In this document: positions 9,346 through 19,218 of the stretch, piece by piece
Layout: every line of letters begins with the position of its first letter
Position numbering within the stretch: the stretch's first letter is position 1
From: Pseudomonas putida
GTDB taxonomy: Bacteria > Pseudomonadota > Gammaproteobacteria > Pseudomonadales > Pseudomonadaceae
Assembly: GCF_002906855.1 (NCBI RefSeq)
Contig: NZ_MINI01000038.1
Span: forward strand, 372,001 to 436,000
Direction: 5' to 3'
Length of the DNA stretch: 64,000 nucleotides
Made by a program: the position numbers and the translations under genes
Notes under the pieces: generated by a model
Databases searched by the model: none
Told to the model about the DNA's origin: nothing
The model's input: only the letters and a program-made list of their open reading frames with translations

Positions 9346-10593
9346 TCACTCCGGCAGCAGGCTTTCGCCAGCGTACAGTTCGGCGATGGTCTCGCGGCGG
9401 CGGACTTCGAAAGCCTGGTCGCCGTCGACCAGGATTTCCGCGCAACGGCCACGGGTGTTGTAGTTCGAGCTCATGACGAAACCATAGGCGCCCGCCGACT
9501 GCACGGCCAGCAGGTCACCTTCGGCCAGGTTCAGCACGCGGTCCTTGGCGAGGAAGTCGCCGGTTTCGCAGATCGGGCCGACCAGGTCGTAGGCACGGCC
9601 TTCGCCCGCCCGCGGGGCGACCGCGCTGACACCCATCCAGGCCTGGTACAGGGCCGGGCGGATCAGGTCGTTCATCGCCGCGTCGATGATGGCGAAGTCC
9701 TTGTGTTCGGTGTGCTTGAGGTACTCCACGCGGGTCAGCAGGGCACCGGCGTTGGCCACGATGTAGCGGCCAGGCTCGAACACCAGGGCCAGGTCACGGG
9801 TGCCGACGCGCTCGCGGATGGCCTTGATGTAGTCGGCCACCAGTGGCGGCTCTTCGTCGCGATAGCGCACGCCAACGCCGCCGCCCAGGTCCAGGTGGCG
9901 CAGGTGGATGCCGCACTCGGCCAGGCGGTCGACCAGGGCCAGCAGGCGGTCGAGGGCATCGAGGAACGGGTCGACGGTGGTCAGCTGCGAGCCGATGTGG
10001 CAGTCGACACCGACCACGTCCAGGTTCGGCAGCTGCGCGGCGCGCACGTAGATGGCTTCGGCGTCGGCGATGGCGATACCGAACTTGTTCTCTTTGAGGC
10101 CGGTGGAAATGTACGGGTGGGTGCCGGCATCGACGTCCGGGTTCACACGCAGCGAGATCGGCGCAACCTTGCCCATCTCGGCGGCCACCACTTGCAGGCG
10201 CTCGAGCTCATCGGTGGATTCGACGTTGAAGCAGTGCACACCGACTTCCAGGGCGCGGCGCATGTCTTCGCGGGTCTTGCCGACGCCGGAGAACACCACG
10301 CGATCAGCGCGCCCACCAGCGGCCAGCACGCGCTCAAGCTCACCGCCGGAGACGATGTCGAAGCCTGCGCCCAGGCGCGCCAGGACGTTCAGCACGCCAA
10401 GGTTGGAGTTGGCCTTGACGGCGAAGCAGACCAGGTGCTCGGTGCCCTGCAGGGCGTCGGTGTAGCTGCGGTACTGGGCTTCGATGTGAGCGCGCGAGTA
10501 CACGTAGGTCGGGGTGCCGAAACGTTCGGCGATGGCCGACAGGGCCACGCCTTCCGCGAACAGTTCACCGTCGCGGTAGTTGAAAGCGTTCAT
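9346..10593 (-). CDS. lysA: Diaminopimelate decarboxylase
   Basis: A 415-residue fold-type III PLP enzyme that converts meso-diaminopimelate to lysine. The PLP lysine is in [11 protein letters not shown] (about residue 59). Other family motifs are HIGSQ, the glycine-rich [20 protein letters not shown] and the CETGDFLA substrate/dimer motif, and the C-terminus has the Tyr motif [12 protein letters not shown]. Translation starts at 10593 ([16 protein letters not shown]). It lies 9 bases after lptM and 4 before dapF, forming the lptM-lysA-dapF operon conserved in gammaproteobacteria. Confidence 0.96.
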   Translation of the reverse strand: MNAFNYRDGELFAEGVALSAIAERFGTPTYVYSRAHIEAQYRSYTDALQGTEHLVCFAVKANSNLGVLNVLARLGAGFDIVSGGELERVLAAGGRADRVVFSGVGKTREDMRRALEVGVHCFNVESTDELERLQVVAAEMGKVAPISLRVNPDVDAGTHPYISTGLKENKFGIAIADAEAIYVRAAQLPNLDVVGVDCHIGSQLTTVDPFLDALDRLLALVDRLAECGIHLRHLDLGGGVGVRYRDEEPPLVADYIKAIRERVGTRDLALVFEPGRYIVANAGALLTRVEYLKHTEHKDFAIIDAAMNDLIRPALYQAWMGVSAVAPRAGEGRAYDLVGPICETGDFLAKDRVLNLAEGDLLAVQSAGAYGFVMSSNYNTRGRCAEILVDGDQAFEVRRRETIAELYAGESLLPE

Positions 10594-10602
10594 CTGAATT
10601 CC

Positions 10603-10806
10603 TTACTGCTCTGGCGTCTGCTCGGGCTGGATTGGCTGCTCTTCCTGCGGCTGGACCGCTGGAGCGTGCTGGTGCTGGTGCGTCTTTTTCGGGCCTTTGC
10701 CGTCCTTGCCGTCTTCTGGCAGGTACAGGGGGCCCTTCTGACCGCAGGCCGAAACGAGGCAGGCAACCGCGACCAGCGCCGCGAGCGAGGAAATCAGGCG
10801 CTTCAT
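10603..10806 (-). CDS. lptM: LPS-assembly lipoprotein LptM (YifL)
   Basis: A 67-residue lipoprotein with a short signal peptide and lipobox LVSAC, the acylated Cys being near residue 21. The conserved [10 protein letters not shown] follows directly. The tail is a proline/glutamine-rich, histidine-containing disordered segment. In E. coli LptM helps the LptDE translocon mature by promoting native disulfide formation in LptD. It is the first gene of the lysA-dapF-xerC transcript and diverges from cyaY, as usual in Pseudomonas. Confidence 0.88.
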   Translation of the reverse strand: MKRLISSLAALVAVACLVSACGQKGPLYLPEDGKDGKGPKKTHQHQHAPAVQPQEEQPIQPEQTPEQ

Positions 10807-11024
10807 GGGTGAAATCCTTTGAAATATGCAGTATTGCGCCCGAGTATACCGAGCGACCGGCGGATTGCCTACGCAAGAGCCGGTCCGTCGGGCGGGCTAT
10901 GCTTAGGGGTTATCGCCGCCGGTAGTGGGCCCGTGCCGGCAGCGGCTAAACCTTTGCATTCATGGCCCGGCGCCCGTATCTTGCCCGGCTTGCCCGTAAA
11001 GCAGCCAATTTCGAGGTTCCTGCA

Positions 11025-11357
11025 ATGAGTTTGAGCGAAGCGCGTTTCCATGATCTGGTCGACGCGACCCAACAGGCACTGGAAGACCTGTTCGACGAGA
11101 GCGGCCTGGACCTGGACATGGAAAATTCCGGCGGCGTGCTGACCGTCAAGTTCGAAGGCGGCGCCCAACTGATCTTCAGCCGCCAGGAGCCGCTGCGTCA
11201 GCTGTGGCTGGCCGACCGTTCCGGCGGCTTCCACTTCGATTACGACGAAGAGAACGGCAAGTGGGTGTGCGAGAAGAGCGAAGAGCTGCTTGGTGAGATG
11301 CTCGAGCGCGTCGTCTGGGAGCGGGCCGGCGAGAAGCTGGACTTCGACGAGATCTGA
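11025..11357 (+). CDS. cyaY: Frataxin-like iron-sulfur assembly protein CyaY
   Basis: A 110-residue frataxin homologue. The ATG at 11025 (MSLSEARFHDLVD, with GAGG upstream) is preferred to an in-frame ATG at 10962. The acidic first helix (LEDLFDESGLDLD), which binds iron and IscS, and the sheet motif RQLWLADRSGGFHFDY are intact. CyaY modulates cysteine desulfurase activity in the ISC pathway. The cyaY/lysA divergent pair is the usual Pseudomonas arrangement. One base separates it from the following DUF1289 gene. Confidence 0.93.
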   Translation: MSLSEARFHDLVDATQQALEDLFDESGLDLDMENSGGVLTVKFEGGAQLIFSRQEPLRQLWLADRSGGFHFDYDEENGKWVCEKSEELLGEMLERVVWERAGEKLDFDEI

Positions 11358-11358
11358 C

Positions 11359-11571
11359 ATGACCAGCCAGCTGCGGCCACCCAAGCCGCTGTACAGCAAC
11401 GTCAGCCAGGCGGTGCCTTCACCCTGCATCAGCGTTTGCCGGTTGGATGAGCAGCGGGTATGCACCGGCTGCCACCGGCACGTCGAGCACATCCGCGAAT
11501 GGCGCTCGGCCGACGACGAACGGCGCCGGCAGATCTGTCGCGAAGCCGAGGCCCTGCGCGTACGGGCTTGA
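11359..11571 (+). CDS. DUF1289 small cysteine-rich protein
   Basis: A 70-residue protein containing PSPCISVCRLDEQRVCTGCHR, the four-cysteine signature of DUF1289 (CxxxC-x7-CxGC), probably a metal or Fe-S site, followed by a helical segment rich in Arg/Glu. The function is unknown. It starts one base after the cyaY stop, so it is probably co-transcribed with cyaY, which fits a link to iron-sulfur metabolism. It ends before a strong terminator at 11629. Confidence 0.85.
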   Translation: MTSQLRPPKPLYSNVSQAVPSPCISVCRLDEQRVCTGCHRHVEHIREWRSADDERRRQICREAEALRVRA

Positions 11572-11628
11572 GTATTTGCCCGGCTGTGGTAGTGTCAGGG
11601 GGTGCGTCGTTGACGCAAAAGCATTCAC

Positions 11629-11653
11629 AAACCCCGCCCTTGGGCGGGGTTTT
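11629..11653 (+). terminator. Rho-independent terminator after cyaY-DUF1289
   Basis: An 11-base-pair stem AAACCCCGCCC (11629-11639) with GGGCGGGGTTT (11642-11652) over a TT loop, ending in a short T run. It separates the cyaY transcript from rnk. Confidence 0.88.
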
Positions 11654-11703
11654 GCTTTATCTGCCTGCAGGAAACAGCCTGTTCAAAGGAGTCTGACTGG
11701 ATC

Positions 11704-12114
11704 ATGAGCACCAAGCCTTCCCTCATCCTCACCCGATTGGACGTACAGCGTCTCGAGCGCCTGATCGAAGGCCTCGACGAAAATACGCCGGGTGTGCTCG
11801 CCTTGCAGGAGGAGCTGGACCGTGCCGGTCAGGTGGTCGGCCATGATGAAGTGCCCGCCGGTGTGGTGACCATGAACTCGCGCGTGCATTGCCGTGAGGA
11901 AGCCAGTGGCAAGGACTACCACCTGACCCTGGTGTACCCGAAGGATGCGGGTGGCGAGGGCAAGGTGTCGATCCTTGCGCCGATCGGCTGTGCGCTGCTG
12001 GGCTTGTCGGTGGGTGAGCAGATCGACTGGCCGGCACCGGGGGGCAAGACCCTGAAGCTGAAGTTGCTGGAAGTCGAATACCAGCCTGAAGCGGCTGGTG
12101 ATTTCGACCTCTGA
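11704..12114 (+). CDS. rnk: Nucleoside diphosphate kinase regulator Rnk
   Basis: A 136-residue protein with an N-terminal coiled coil (about residues 1-45) and a C-terminal GreA/FKBP-like beta domain (LVYPKDAGGEGKVSILAPIGCALLGLSVG). This is Rnk, a GreA-family protein binding RNA polymerase and named for effects on nucleoside diphosphate kinase levels and alginate in P. aeruginosa. The coiled coil is shorter than in GreA/GreB, which distinguishes the families. It lies between cyaY and cyaA as in other pseudomonads, and converges on the PI-PLC-like gene 10 bases away. Confidence 0.92.
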   Translation: MSTKPSLILTRLDVQRLERLIEGLDENTPGVLALQEELDRAGQVVGHDEVPAGVVTMNSRVHCREEASGKDYHLTLVYPKDAGGEGKVSILAPIGCALLGLSVGEQIDWPAPGGKTLKLKLLEVEYQPEAAGDFDL

Positions 12115-12124
12115 GACTGGTCGT

Positions 12125-12967
12125 TCAGGGGGCGTTCTGCGCCCTGAGCTGGCAGGCGTGAATACAGTTATCGACTATGCGGCTGCGCAGCGACCAATCG
12201 GTATTGATGATGTGGAAGCCCTGGATGTAGCTGTCCAGGTCTTTCGAGTCGAACCACTGATCGATCTTGTCGCTGAAATCATCAGGCGTGAACACCACCT
12301 TGTTGTACTTCGCGCACTGAATCGAGCGTAGCGTGCCGTCAGGCTTGTAACGCTGGCTATGCTGGTCGATGAACGCTTTCAGTTCTTCTGTGGAGGGCGT
12401 GTTCTCACCCATCCAGACCTGCTCCACACCATTCCAGTGGTCCCCGCCGGCGGGATCGTTATAGGCAATGACCACGGTTTTGCCTGGGTGGTCATTCCAC
12501 AGTTGATCCAGGGTCAGAGCATGCAAGTCATAGGGGATGATGCGCTGCCCCATGTGCTTGTCCAGCATCGCCAGCAGCCACTCATGCTCCCGGGCGCTGA
12601 AGTTATCGAATTCATGGAAGTCGAGGATGATGATTTCTCGCTCGTTGGCAGGATCTTCATAGAAAACACCAAGCTCGGACACTACGTCGCCGAGAACAGT
12701 GCGTCCCGATGTACTCAGGTGATAGAGCTTGTACCGGTAAGGTGAGTCGGGTGAATACTCGCGGTTTGCCCTTACACGAAGGTCCAGTACGCGAATGCCG
12801 GCACGGATCTGCTCGATGCACGGAACGTCCTGGGTCACTTCCTGCGGTGGGACGATATTGTCCGCCTGTTTGTCCATTCCCGAATCATGGCTGCCGGGCA
12901 AAATCAGCTGATCAATACGCAGGCGACCCAGTTCAGGCAAGTTACCCATCCAGTTCTGATTGTTCAT
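12125..12967 (-). CDS. PI-PLC-X-domain phosphodiesterase-like protein
   Basis: A 280-residue protein with the phosphatidylinositol-specific phospholipase C X-domain pattern: ILPGSHDSGM (His27, general base), a conserved arginine in LDLRV (Arg64) and YKLYHLS (His83, general acid), then EREIIILDFHEF and TVVIAYND. The spacing of the two catalytic histidines (about 55 residues) fits bacterial PI-PLC. No signal peptide is visible, unusual for a family mostly secreted in Gram-positive pathogens, so substrate and location are open. It is preceded by a 77-base gap from cyaA and may be a lineage-specific insertion between rnk and cyaA. Confidence 0.75.
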   Translation of the reverse strand: MNNQNWMGNLPELGRLRIDQLILPGSHDSGMDKQADNIVPPQEVTQDVPCIEQIRAGIRVLDLRVRANREYSPDSPYRYKLYHLSTSGRTVLGDVVSELGVFYEDPANEREIIILDFHEFDNFSAREHEWLLAMLDKHMGQRIIPYDLHALTLDQLWNDHPGKTVVIAYNDPAGGDHWNGVEQVWMGENTPSTEELKAFIDQHSQRYKPDGTLRSIQCAKYNKVVFTPDDFSDKIDQWFDSKDLDSYIQGFHIINTDWSLRSRIVDNCIHACQLRAQNAP

Positions 12968-13044
12968 GATGCACCTCAGTCATTGAATGAGGGCAAAGCA
13001 TGCCGCTGGCCAGGAGAGCCGTGCAGAAGGAAATGCCTGCTGGT

Positions 13045-15909
13045 TCAGCAGGCGAGCTCAGCCTGGATCTTTTCCAGCCCCTGATTGAGCGCATACTCCA
13101 GCTCGCGCTTGTAACGCAGATACAGGCTGGTCGAACCCTGTTCATCCTCTAGCAGTTCTGAAAGCTCCAGGTCGGTGATATAGCAGCGGTAGTGCCCGGC
13201 ACTGCGGCGCTGGCCGAGGATCTGCCGGGCGACAACCTCATACAGCTGGTCGCCATGCTCCAGCTCGGAAAACTCCCGCTGGTCGCAATACAGTGTGACC
13301 TGTACCTCGCCACCGGCACCGGCCTGCAGAATGGCCTGCACCTCGTAGTAGGGCTGATCGGTGGCAACGCTCGGTGTCGGCCTGGGCTCGATGCAGCGTG
13401 CCTTGCCTGGCCCTGAAGGCAGCAATTGCGCGTAGCGGATTTCCAGCGATGCCTGTTGCAGTCTGTCCAGCGGCAAACGCGCGTCGTGGCGCATCACCAC
13501 CGATCGCAGGAAGCGCTGCATCGGCAGCAGCAGATGGTTTTCATCATGCAGCGGCAGGCGCTGCTGCCACAGGGCATTGTACTCATCCAGCACGTACAGG
13601 TCGGCCCAGCCGTCGAGCAAGCGGTAGAACACCTGGATGCAATTGCGCCGACCGTGTTCAAGTACCAGGGGCAGGTCGTAGTCCTGCATCGCATTGCCAT
13701 CCAGGTGCAGCGGGCTGTAGCGGCTGCGCACTTGGCCCAGGTGATCGAGCACGGCGTCATGCTCCGTCATGGTTGCCAGGCTTACCTGGCCGGGCAACAG
13801 TTCCAGCACATGGGTGTATTGCGCTACCTGCAGCAGGTAGCGGTGGTTCAGGCCCTGGTCGAGCAGCAGTTGCGCCGTGTCGAAGACCTCCTCGACACGC
13901 TGGCTGATTGCCTGGGCGCGGTTGTGGCAGAAGCAGCGCACCCGTACCTTAGGGCGGTGGCTGCGTTGGCCGAGGCTGTTGAGGAAGTCACGCAGGCAGC
14001 GCAGCAGCGCGTGTTCACCGTCGTAGCGCTGCACCAGCACTTCGTTCCAGCTGTTGAGGGTGATCTGGTCGACGGTCAGCACCAGGTTCTCGCGTACGCC
14101 AGCGTAGCTCAACGAGTCGGTGCGCTCGGTGGTCATCAGGATGTTCAGGTCGCGGTGATGGCGCAGCGGGTCCACGCCGACGTTGACCAGCAGCAGGATC
14201 TCGTCAGCCACGCTTGGTTGCAGCAGGCGCTCTTCGCTGACACTGCCCAGCGGCAGCGGGATGCTCTGCTGCAGGCTACCCAGCAGGTTGAACAGCTCGA
14301 ACTCGCTGAGGTCGCTGTCGCCCGGGTGCAGGGCAAGCCGTGTGGTACTGTCGATGACGCCGTTGCGGTGGGCCCAGGTCAGCAGTTCGAGCAGCTCGCG
14401 GCAGCGCTTGATTGGGCTGAAATGCTCCCATTCGTGCACCCCCAGGTTACCGTTGTACAGCCCCCAGTGGTGGCTGCCAGGCTCCTTGCGGTTTGGCGAC
14501 TGGACCAGCGTCAAGGTGTCTTCGGCGATGTCCGGGGCAATGCCCGGGTTGATCACTTCGATCTTGCCGGCGCGGCGTTCGAAGGCCGCGTACAGGCGCC
14601 GGCCCAGAACATTCAGGTCACGCTGGTCGGCGCGGCTGCTGGCAGCCTGGCTTTGCGCGAACTGGCCCAGAAAGCGATAGCTGTGGTTGAGCTCGGCCAC
14701 CAGTTCACGGCGTTCGACGGCGACCTGGCGGACCTTCCACTGGCTGCGGCTGTCGAGCATGGCCAGTTGCCGTTCGTCCCAGCCCCACTCATCGGCCAGG
14801 CGCTGCAGCAGTTGCCGTTGCCAGCCGTTGCTGCGGCTACGGTCCAGGCCGCTCAGCTTTTTGTTGACCTTCAGGTACAGGCTGCGCCTGACCAATTCGA
14901 GCCGCGCGGTTTCGCCGCGTTGCTGCAGGTAGCGCTCGATACGCCGGTACACCATCACATAGGGGTCGAGTTCGTCGAGGTTGAGGTGGTTGGCGAACAC
15001 TGCCTGCTTGTAGTCCAGGCTCAGGCAGCGCACGGTCGGATGCTCGCTGGCGTAAACCTCGGTCAGCAGCAGCTTGAGCAGCGACTTGTAGGGCGAGTCG
15101 ATGCCCTTGTACAACTGCCACAGCCCAGCCCCGACATACTCGCCGGGCGGAATATGCGCAAGGTTGCCAAGGTCGAGGGCGTCCTGATTACGGATGAAGC
15201 GCTTGGACAGCAGGGTCTCGGTATAGGCCTGATAGTTGTGCTCTTCGTAGACCGGCACCAACCACCACAGCGGCGTGCGCCCGGCGAGCCAGATGGCCGT
15301 GCGGTAGAACTCGTCGAGCAGCAGGAAATGCTGGGTAGTGCCGCAGTCATCGGAGCTGAGCTGGCTGTCGCGCAGGCCCTGGGCAAAACTTTGCGGGTCG
15401 ATCAGGAAGAAATGCGCCTCGGCACCCTGGCTGGCCGCCCAGGTCTCCAGCAGCTGGCATTTGCGGCGCAGTTCCTCACGCTCGGTTTCGGCCAGGCCCG
15501 GGGCATGGCACACCCACAGGTCCATGTCGCTCTGTTCGGCCTGGGCCAGTGAGCCGAGGCTGCCCATCAGGAATAGCCCGTGGATCGGGCGTGGCGGGTT
15601 GCCGTGGCGCGCCTTGTAGGCGAACGAGCGCGCCAGGCGCTGGGCATCGGCAACCTGTTCGGCATCCGGCTCGAACCCCGCCACCCCGGCCGGTGTGGCG
15701 CCGGATACATAACCGGGCAACAGCGGGTGGTTGACGTGGAACAGCAGCGGCAGGAGGGTCAGGACCAGCTGCTGGCGACTCGACAGGCCTTCCATCGCGC
15801 GTTCGAGCCGGCACTGGTTGATGTGCAGGAAGCGCGCACGCAATGTCGCCAGCACCTTGCGGTCGATGCCTTCGTCCAGGTCAGGGCGGATTTCGTGGGG
15901 GTGGTTCAT
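13045..15909 (-). CDS. cyaA: Class I adenylate cyclase
   Basis: A 954-residue class I (enterobacterial-type) adenylate cyclase. The N-terminal catalytic half contains the nucleotidyltransferase signature GSLGSLAQAEQSDMDLWVC (G-S-x9-S-D-x-D near residues 116-130). The C-terminal half is the regulatory region and the protein ends in a predicted helix. It makes cAMP, which acts with Vfr/Crp. The start is MNHPHEIRPDLDEG at 15909. The gene is single and is the marker of this conserved rnk-cyaA region. Confidence 0.95.
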   Translation of the reverse strand: MNHPHEIRPDLDEGIDRKVLATLRARFLHINQCRLERAMEGLSSRQQLVLTLLPLLFHVNHPLLPGYVSGATPAGVAGFEPDAEQVADAQRLARSFAYKARHGNPPRPIHGLFLMGSLGSLAQAEQSDMDLWVCHAPGLAETEREELRRKCQLLETWAASQGAEAHFFLIDPQSFAQGLRDSQLSSDDCGTTQHFLLLDEFYRTAIWLAGRTPLWWLVPVYEEHNYQAYTETLLSKRFIRNQDALDLGNLAHIPPGEYVGAGLWQLYKGIDSPYKSLLKLLLTEVYASEHPTVRCLSLDYKQAVFANHLNLDELDPYVMVYRRIERYLQQRGETARLELVRRSLYLKVNKKLSGLDRSRSNGWQRQLLQRLADEWGWDERQLAMLDSRSQWKVRQVAVERRELVAELNHSYRFLGQFAQSQAASSRADQRDLNVLGRRLYAAFERRAGKIEVINPGIAPDIAEDTLTLVQSPNRKEPGSHHWGLYNGNLGVHEWEHFSPIKRCRELLELLTWAHRNGVIDSTTRLALHPGDSDLSEFELFNLLGSLQQSIPLPLGSVSEERLLQPSVADEILLLVNVGVDPLRHHRDLNILMTTERTDSLSYAGVRENLVLTVDQITLNSWNEVLVQRYDGEHALLRCLRDFLNSLGQRSHRPKVRVRCFCHNRAQAISQRVEEVFDTAQLLLDQGLNHRYLLQVAQYTHVLELLPGQVSLATMTEHDAVLDHLGQVRSRYSPLHLDGNAMQDYDLPLVLEHGRRNCIQVFYRLLDGWADLYVLDEYNALWQQRLPLHDENHLLLPMQRFLRSVVMRHDARLPLDRLQQASLEIRYAQLLPSGPGKARCIEPRPTPSVATDQPYYEVQAILQAGAGGEVQVTLYCDQREFSELEHGDQLYEVVARQILGQRRSAGHYRCYITDLELSELLEDEQGSTSLYLRYKRELEYALNQGLEKIQAELAC

Positions 15910-16013
15910 TGCACACTCAGGGCGGGCCAGAAAAGCTGAGGCGAGTTTAGCCTGAGTGGGGCAGTCGGATAAGCGGAATATGGATTATTGGCGCCATTTT
16001 TCTATCGTCTGTT

Positions 16014-16055
16014 CTGGCCTCTTCGCAGGCTTGCCCGCGAAGAGGTCGGTACAGG
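16014..16055. repeat. REP-like hairpin
   Basis: CCTCTTCGC at 16019-16027 and GCGAAGAGG at 16037-16045 form a 9-base stem around AGGCTTGCC, flanked by GG and TCGG-type sequence. This is the core of the P. putida REP family and resembles the element at 34958-35003. It lies just after the TIGR02647 gene stop, where it may act as a transcript stabiliser or terminator. Confidence 0.75.
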
Positions 16056-16056
16056 G

Positions 16057-16302
16057 TTATGCGGGCTGTGTGGACTTGAGGATGCTAAGCAACAGTTGGA
16101 CGCTTTCAGCCGCATCATTCCCGAGGCTGGTGAGGTAGCCACCATCGGGCTGGTCGGTGAGTTCTTTTTCATGAAGGCGCTTGGCAGCAGCGATCAGGGC
16201 GGGCGACGCGTTACTGCCAACTTTGATGCCTTCCTGGTGGTTGTCCAGGTTGAACAGGGCGAGCACTTCCAGTTCGGCGATCAGTTCGGGGGTAAAAGAC
16301 AT
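16057..16302 (-). CDS. TIGR02647 family protein
   Basis: An 81-residue helical protein (MSFTPELIAELEVLALFNLD, then NASPALIAAAKRLHEKELTDQPDGGYLT) with AGGAG upstream of its ATG. This matches the small conserved family TIGR02647 found beside cyaA/argH in Pseudomonas. The function is unknown. The basic helix around residues 37-46 is compatible with nucleic-acid binding but that is not shown. Only the REP hairpin follows it. Confidence 0.75.
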   Translation of the reverse strand: MSFTPELIAELEVLALFNLDNHQEGIKVGSNASPALIAAAKRLHEKELTDQPDGGYLTSLGNDAAESVQLLLSILKSTQPA

Positions 16303-16371
16303 GGCGACTCCTGACTTCCAGACGAGGATGGCGGCACCGCCAGCGGTGCCTGATCCTGGAGTGTAGTCGGC

Positions 16372-16671
16372 TTATTCGTCGTCGCCTTGATCCATCTCAG
16401 GCGGCAGCTCGGGCAGGGCGCGCAGGGCGGTCTCGTACCACTCGCCGTTGAACGGGCGGTCTTCCTGGAGCATGTTGTCGATTTCGAAGGCCAGCACGTG
16501 GGCCATGAGGTTGAGGATGTCTTCGCGCTCGTAGCCGACCAGGGTCAGTTTGTTGAAGGTGGCCTTGGCCGCTGGCGGCTCGCCGCTTTCGATCTGGTTT
16601 TCGATGGCTTCGGTCAGCGTCGCTTCGGCGAAGGCTTCGTCGTCATTGCCGATTTCGTCGTGTTCGCTCAT
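16372..16671 (-). CDS. Conserved hypothetical acidic protein
   Basis: A 99-residue acidic protein. The start chosen is ATG at 16669-16671 (MSEHDEIGNDDEAFAEA), with AGGAG seven bases upstream. An extension to 16707 lacks a ribosome binding site. Residues 15-55 are a charged helix, followed by LTLVGYEREDILNLMAHVLAFE and a tail ending DQGDDE. There is no signal peptide or catalytic motif. I do not recognise a named family. It appears monocistronic between TIGR02647 and the GST gene. Confidence 0.7.
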   Translation of the reverse strand: MSEHDEIGNDDEAFAEATLTEAIENQIESGEPPAAKATFNKLTLVGYEREDILNLMAHVLAFEIDNMLQEDRPFNGEWYETALRALPELPPEMDQGDDE

Positions 16672-16818
16672 GGCGCTACTCCTATGGTGGGACGCACAGT
16701 TTGCCATGCCCGCGTCGGCAATGCCCGATCATCGACCCGGTGCATGACGCTGGTCAGGCACCGGCGGACCGTCTATAACAGCCGAGCTATCCCCACACGG
16801 CCTGGAGGCTGTAACCCC

Positions 16819-17481
16819 ATGCTCAAGCTTCACGGATTCTCGGTCAGCAACTACTACAACATGGTCAAGCTGGCCCTGCTGGAAAAAGGCCTGCGTTTCG
16901 AGGAAGTCACCTTCTACGGCGGGCAGGCACCGCAGGCCCTGGAAGTCAGCCCGCGGGGCAAGGTTCCGGTGCTGGAAACCGAACACGGCTTCCTCAGCGA
17001 AACCAGTGTAATCCTCGACTATATCGAGCAGACCGAGGGTGGCAAGGCGCTGCTGCCGAGTGACCCGTTCGGCCGGGCCAAGGTGCGCGAACTGCTCAAG
17101 GAAATCGAACTGTATATCGAGCTGCCGGCGCGTACCTGCTATGCCGAGTCGTTCTTCGGCATGGCGGTGGAGCCGCTGATCAAGGAGCGTGCGCGTACCG
17201 ACTTGCTGGCAGGGTTTGCCACGCTCAAGCGCAATGGCCGTTTCGCGCCTTATGTGGCGGGTGAGCAGCTGACGCTGGCGGACCTGATGTTCTGCTTCTC
17301 GGTGGACCTGGCGTACGCGGTAGGCAAGAAAGTGCTGGGCATCGACTTCCTGGCGGACTTCCCGCAGGCGAAGGCGTTGCTGCAATTGATGGGCGAGAAC
17401 CCGCACATGGCGAGGATCGTTACAGACAAGGAGGCCTCGATGCCGGCCTTCATGGAGATGATTCGTAGCGGTAAACGTTGA
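16819..17481 (+). CDS. Glutathione S-transferase family protein
   Basis: A 220-residue GST. The thioredoxin-fold N-terminal domain (LKLHGFSVSNYYNMVKLALL) is followed by the cis-proline and glutathione-contacting motifs GKVPVLE and LSETSVIL, and the all-helical C-terminal domain starts near residue 85. The N-terminal active residue is probably Ser or Asn (SVSNYYN), not Cys. Members are often detoxification enzymes, but the substrate is unknown. It is convergent with argH over a strong bidirectional hairpin. Confidence 0.88.
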   Translation: MLKLHGFSVSNYYNMVKLALLEKGLRFEEVTFYGGQAPQALEVSPRGKVPVLETEHGFLSETSVILDYIEQTEGGKALLPSDPFGRAKVRELLKEIELYIELPARTCYAESFFGMAVEPLIKERARTDLLAGFATLKRNGRFAPYVAGEQLTLADLMFCFSVDLAYAVGKKVLGIDFLADFPQAKALLQLMGENPHMARIVTDKEASMPAFMEMIRSGKR

Positions 17482-17484
17482 AGG

Positions 17485-17507
17485 CTGGGGCTGCAGGGCA
17501 GCCCCAG
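17485..17507. terminator. Bidirectional hairpin between GST gene and argH
   Basis: A perfect 10-base stem CTGGGGCTGC (17485-17494) with GCAGCCCCAG (17498-17507) over AGG lies between two convergent stop codons. There is no long T run on either side, so termination may be partial. Confidence 0.7.
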
Positions 17508-17514
17508 ACTCTAC

Positions 17515-18909
<1,395 letters not shown>

Positions 18910-19218
18910 GGATTCACTCTATGCAGGCGTGAACGAAAAAGTGGCGCCGATAATAGCAGGGTTGGGCCGACTGCCGCAGGGCGTCGGTCGACAGAAACCG
19001 GAGGGAAACATCCATAAAGGCAGGGCAGGACGATATTCAACGATTGAACGGCAGTGTTCCACGGACCGTCTACAGTTGGACAGAGGACTGGCAGCGTTTC
19101 TGCCGGCTCAGTGAATCTTTGGCCTTCGTATCGGTCTAGAGCGTGACCGCAGCGTCGCTCGACCTGCTCTTGTCTACGCTATACCTGTGCGAGACTCACT
19201 CAGGAATCCAGAGCAATT
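18910..19218. other. Divergent argH/algR intergenic region
   Basis: These 309 bases must carry the argH and algR promoters. ATAATA at 18950-18955 reads as TATTAT, a possible -10 for argH on the minus strand, but its -35 is poor. I found no AlgU (sigma-22) promoter of the P. aeruginosa algR type and no algZ remnant. A small inverted repeat GGCAG/CTGCC lies near 19090-19103. Confidence 0.4.

Noticed and set aside
13426..15552. A 708-codon open reading frame on the plus strand
   Set aside because: It lies opposite cyaA, whose 954-residue product has clear adenylate cyclase motifs. The plus-strand translation has no family features. It is a GC-rich shadow.
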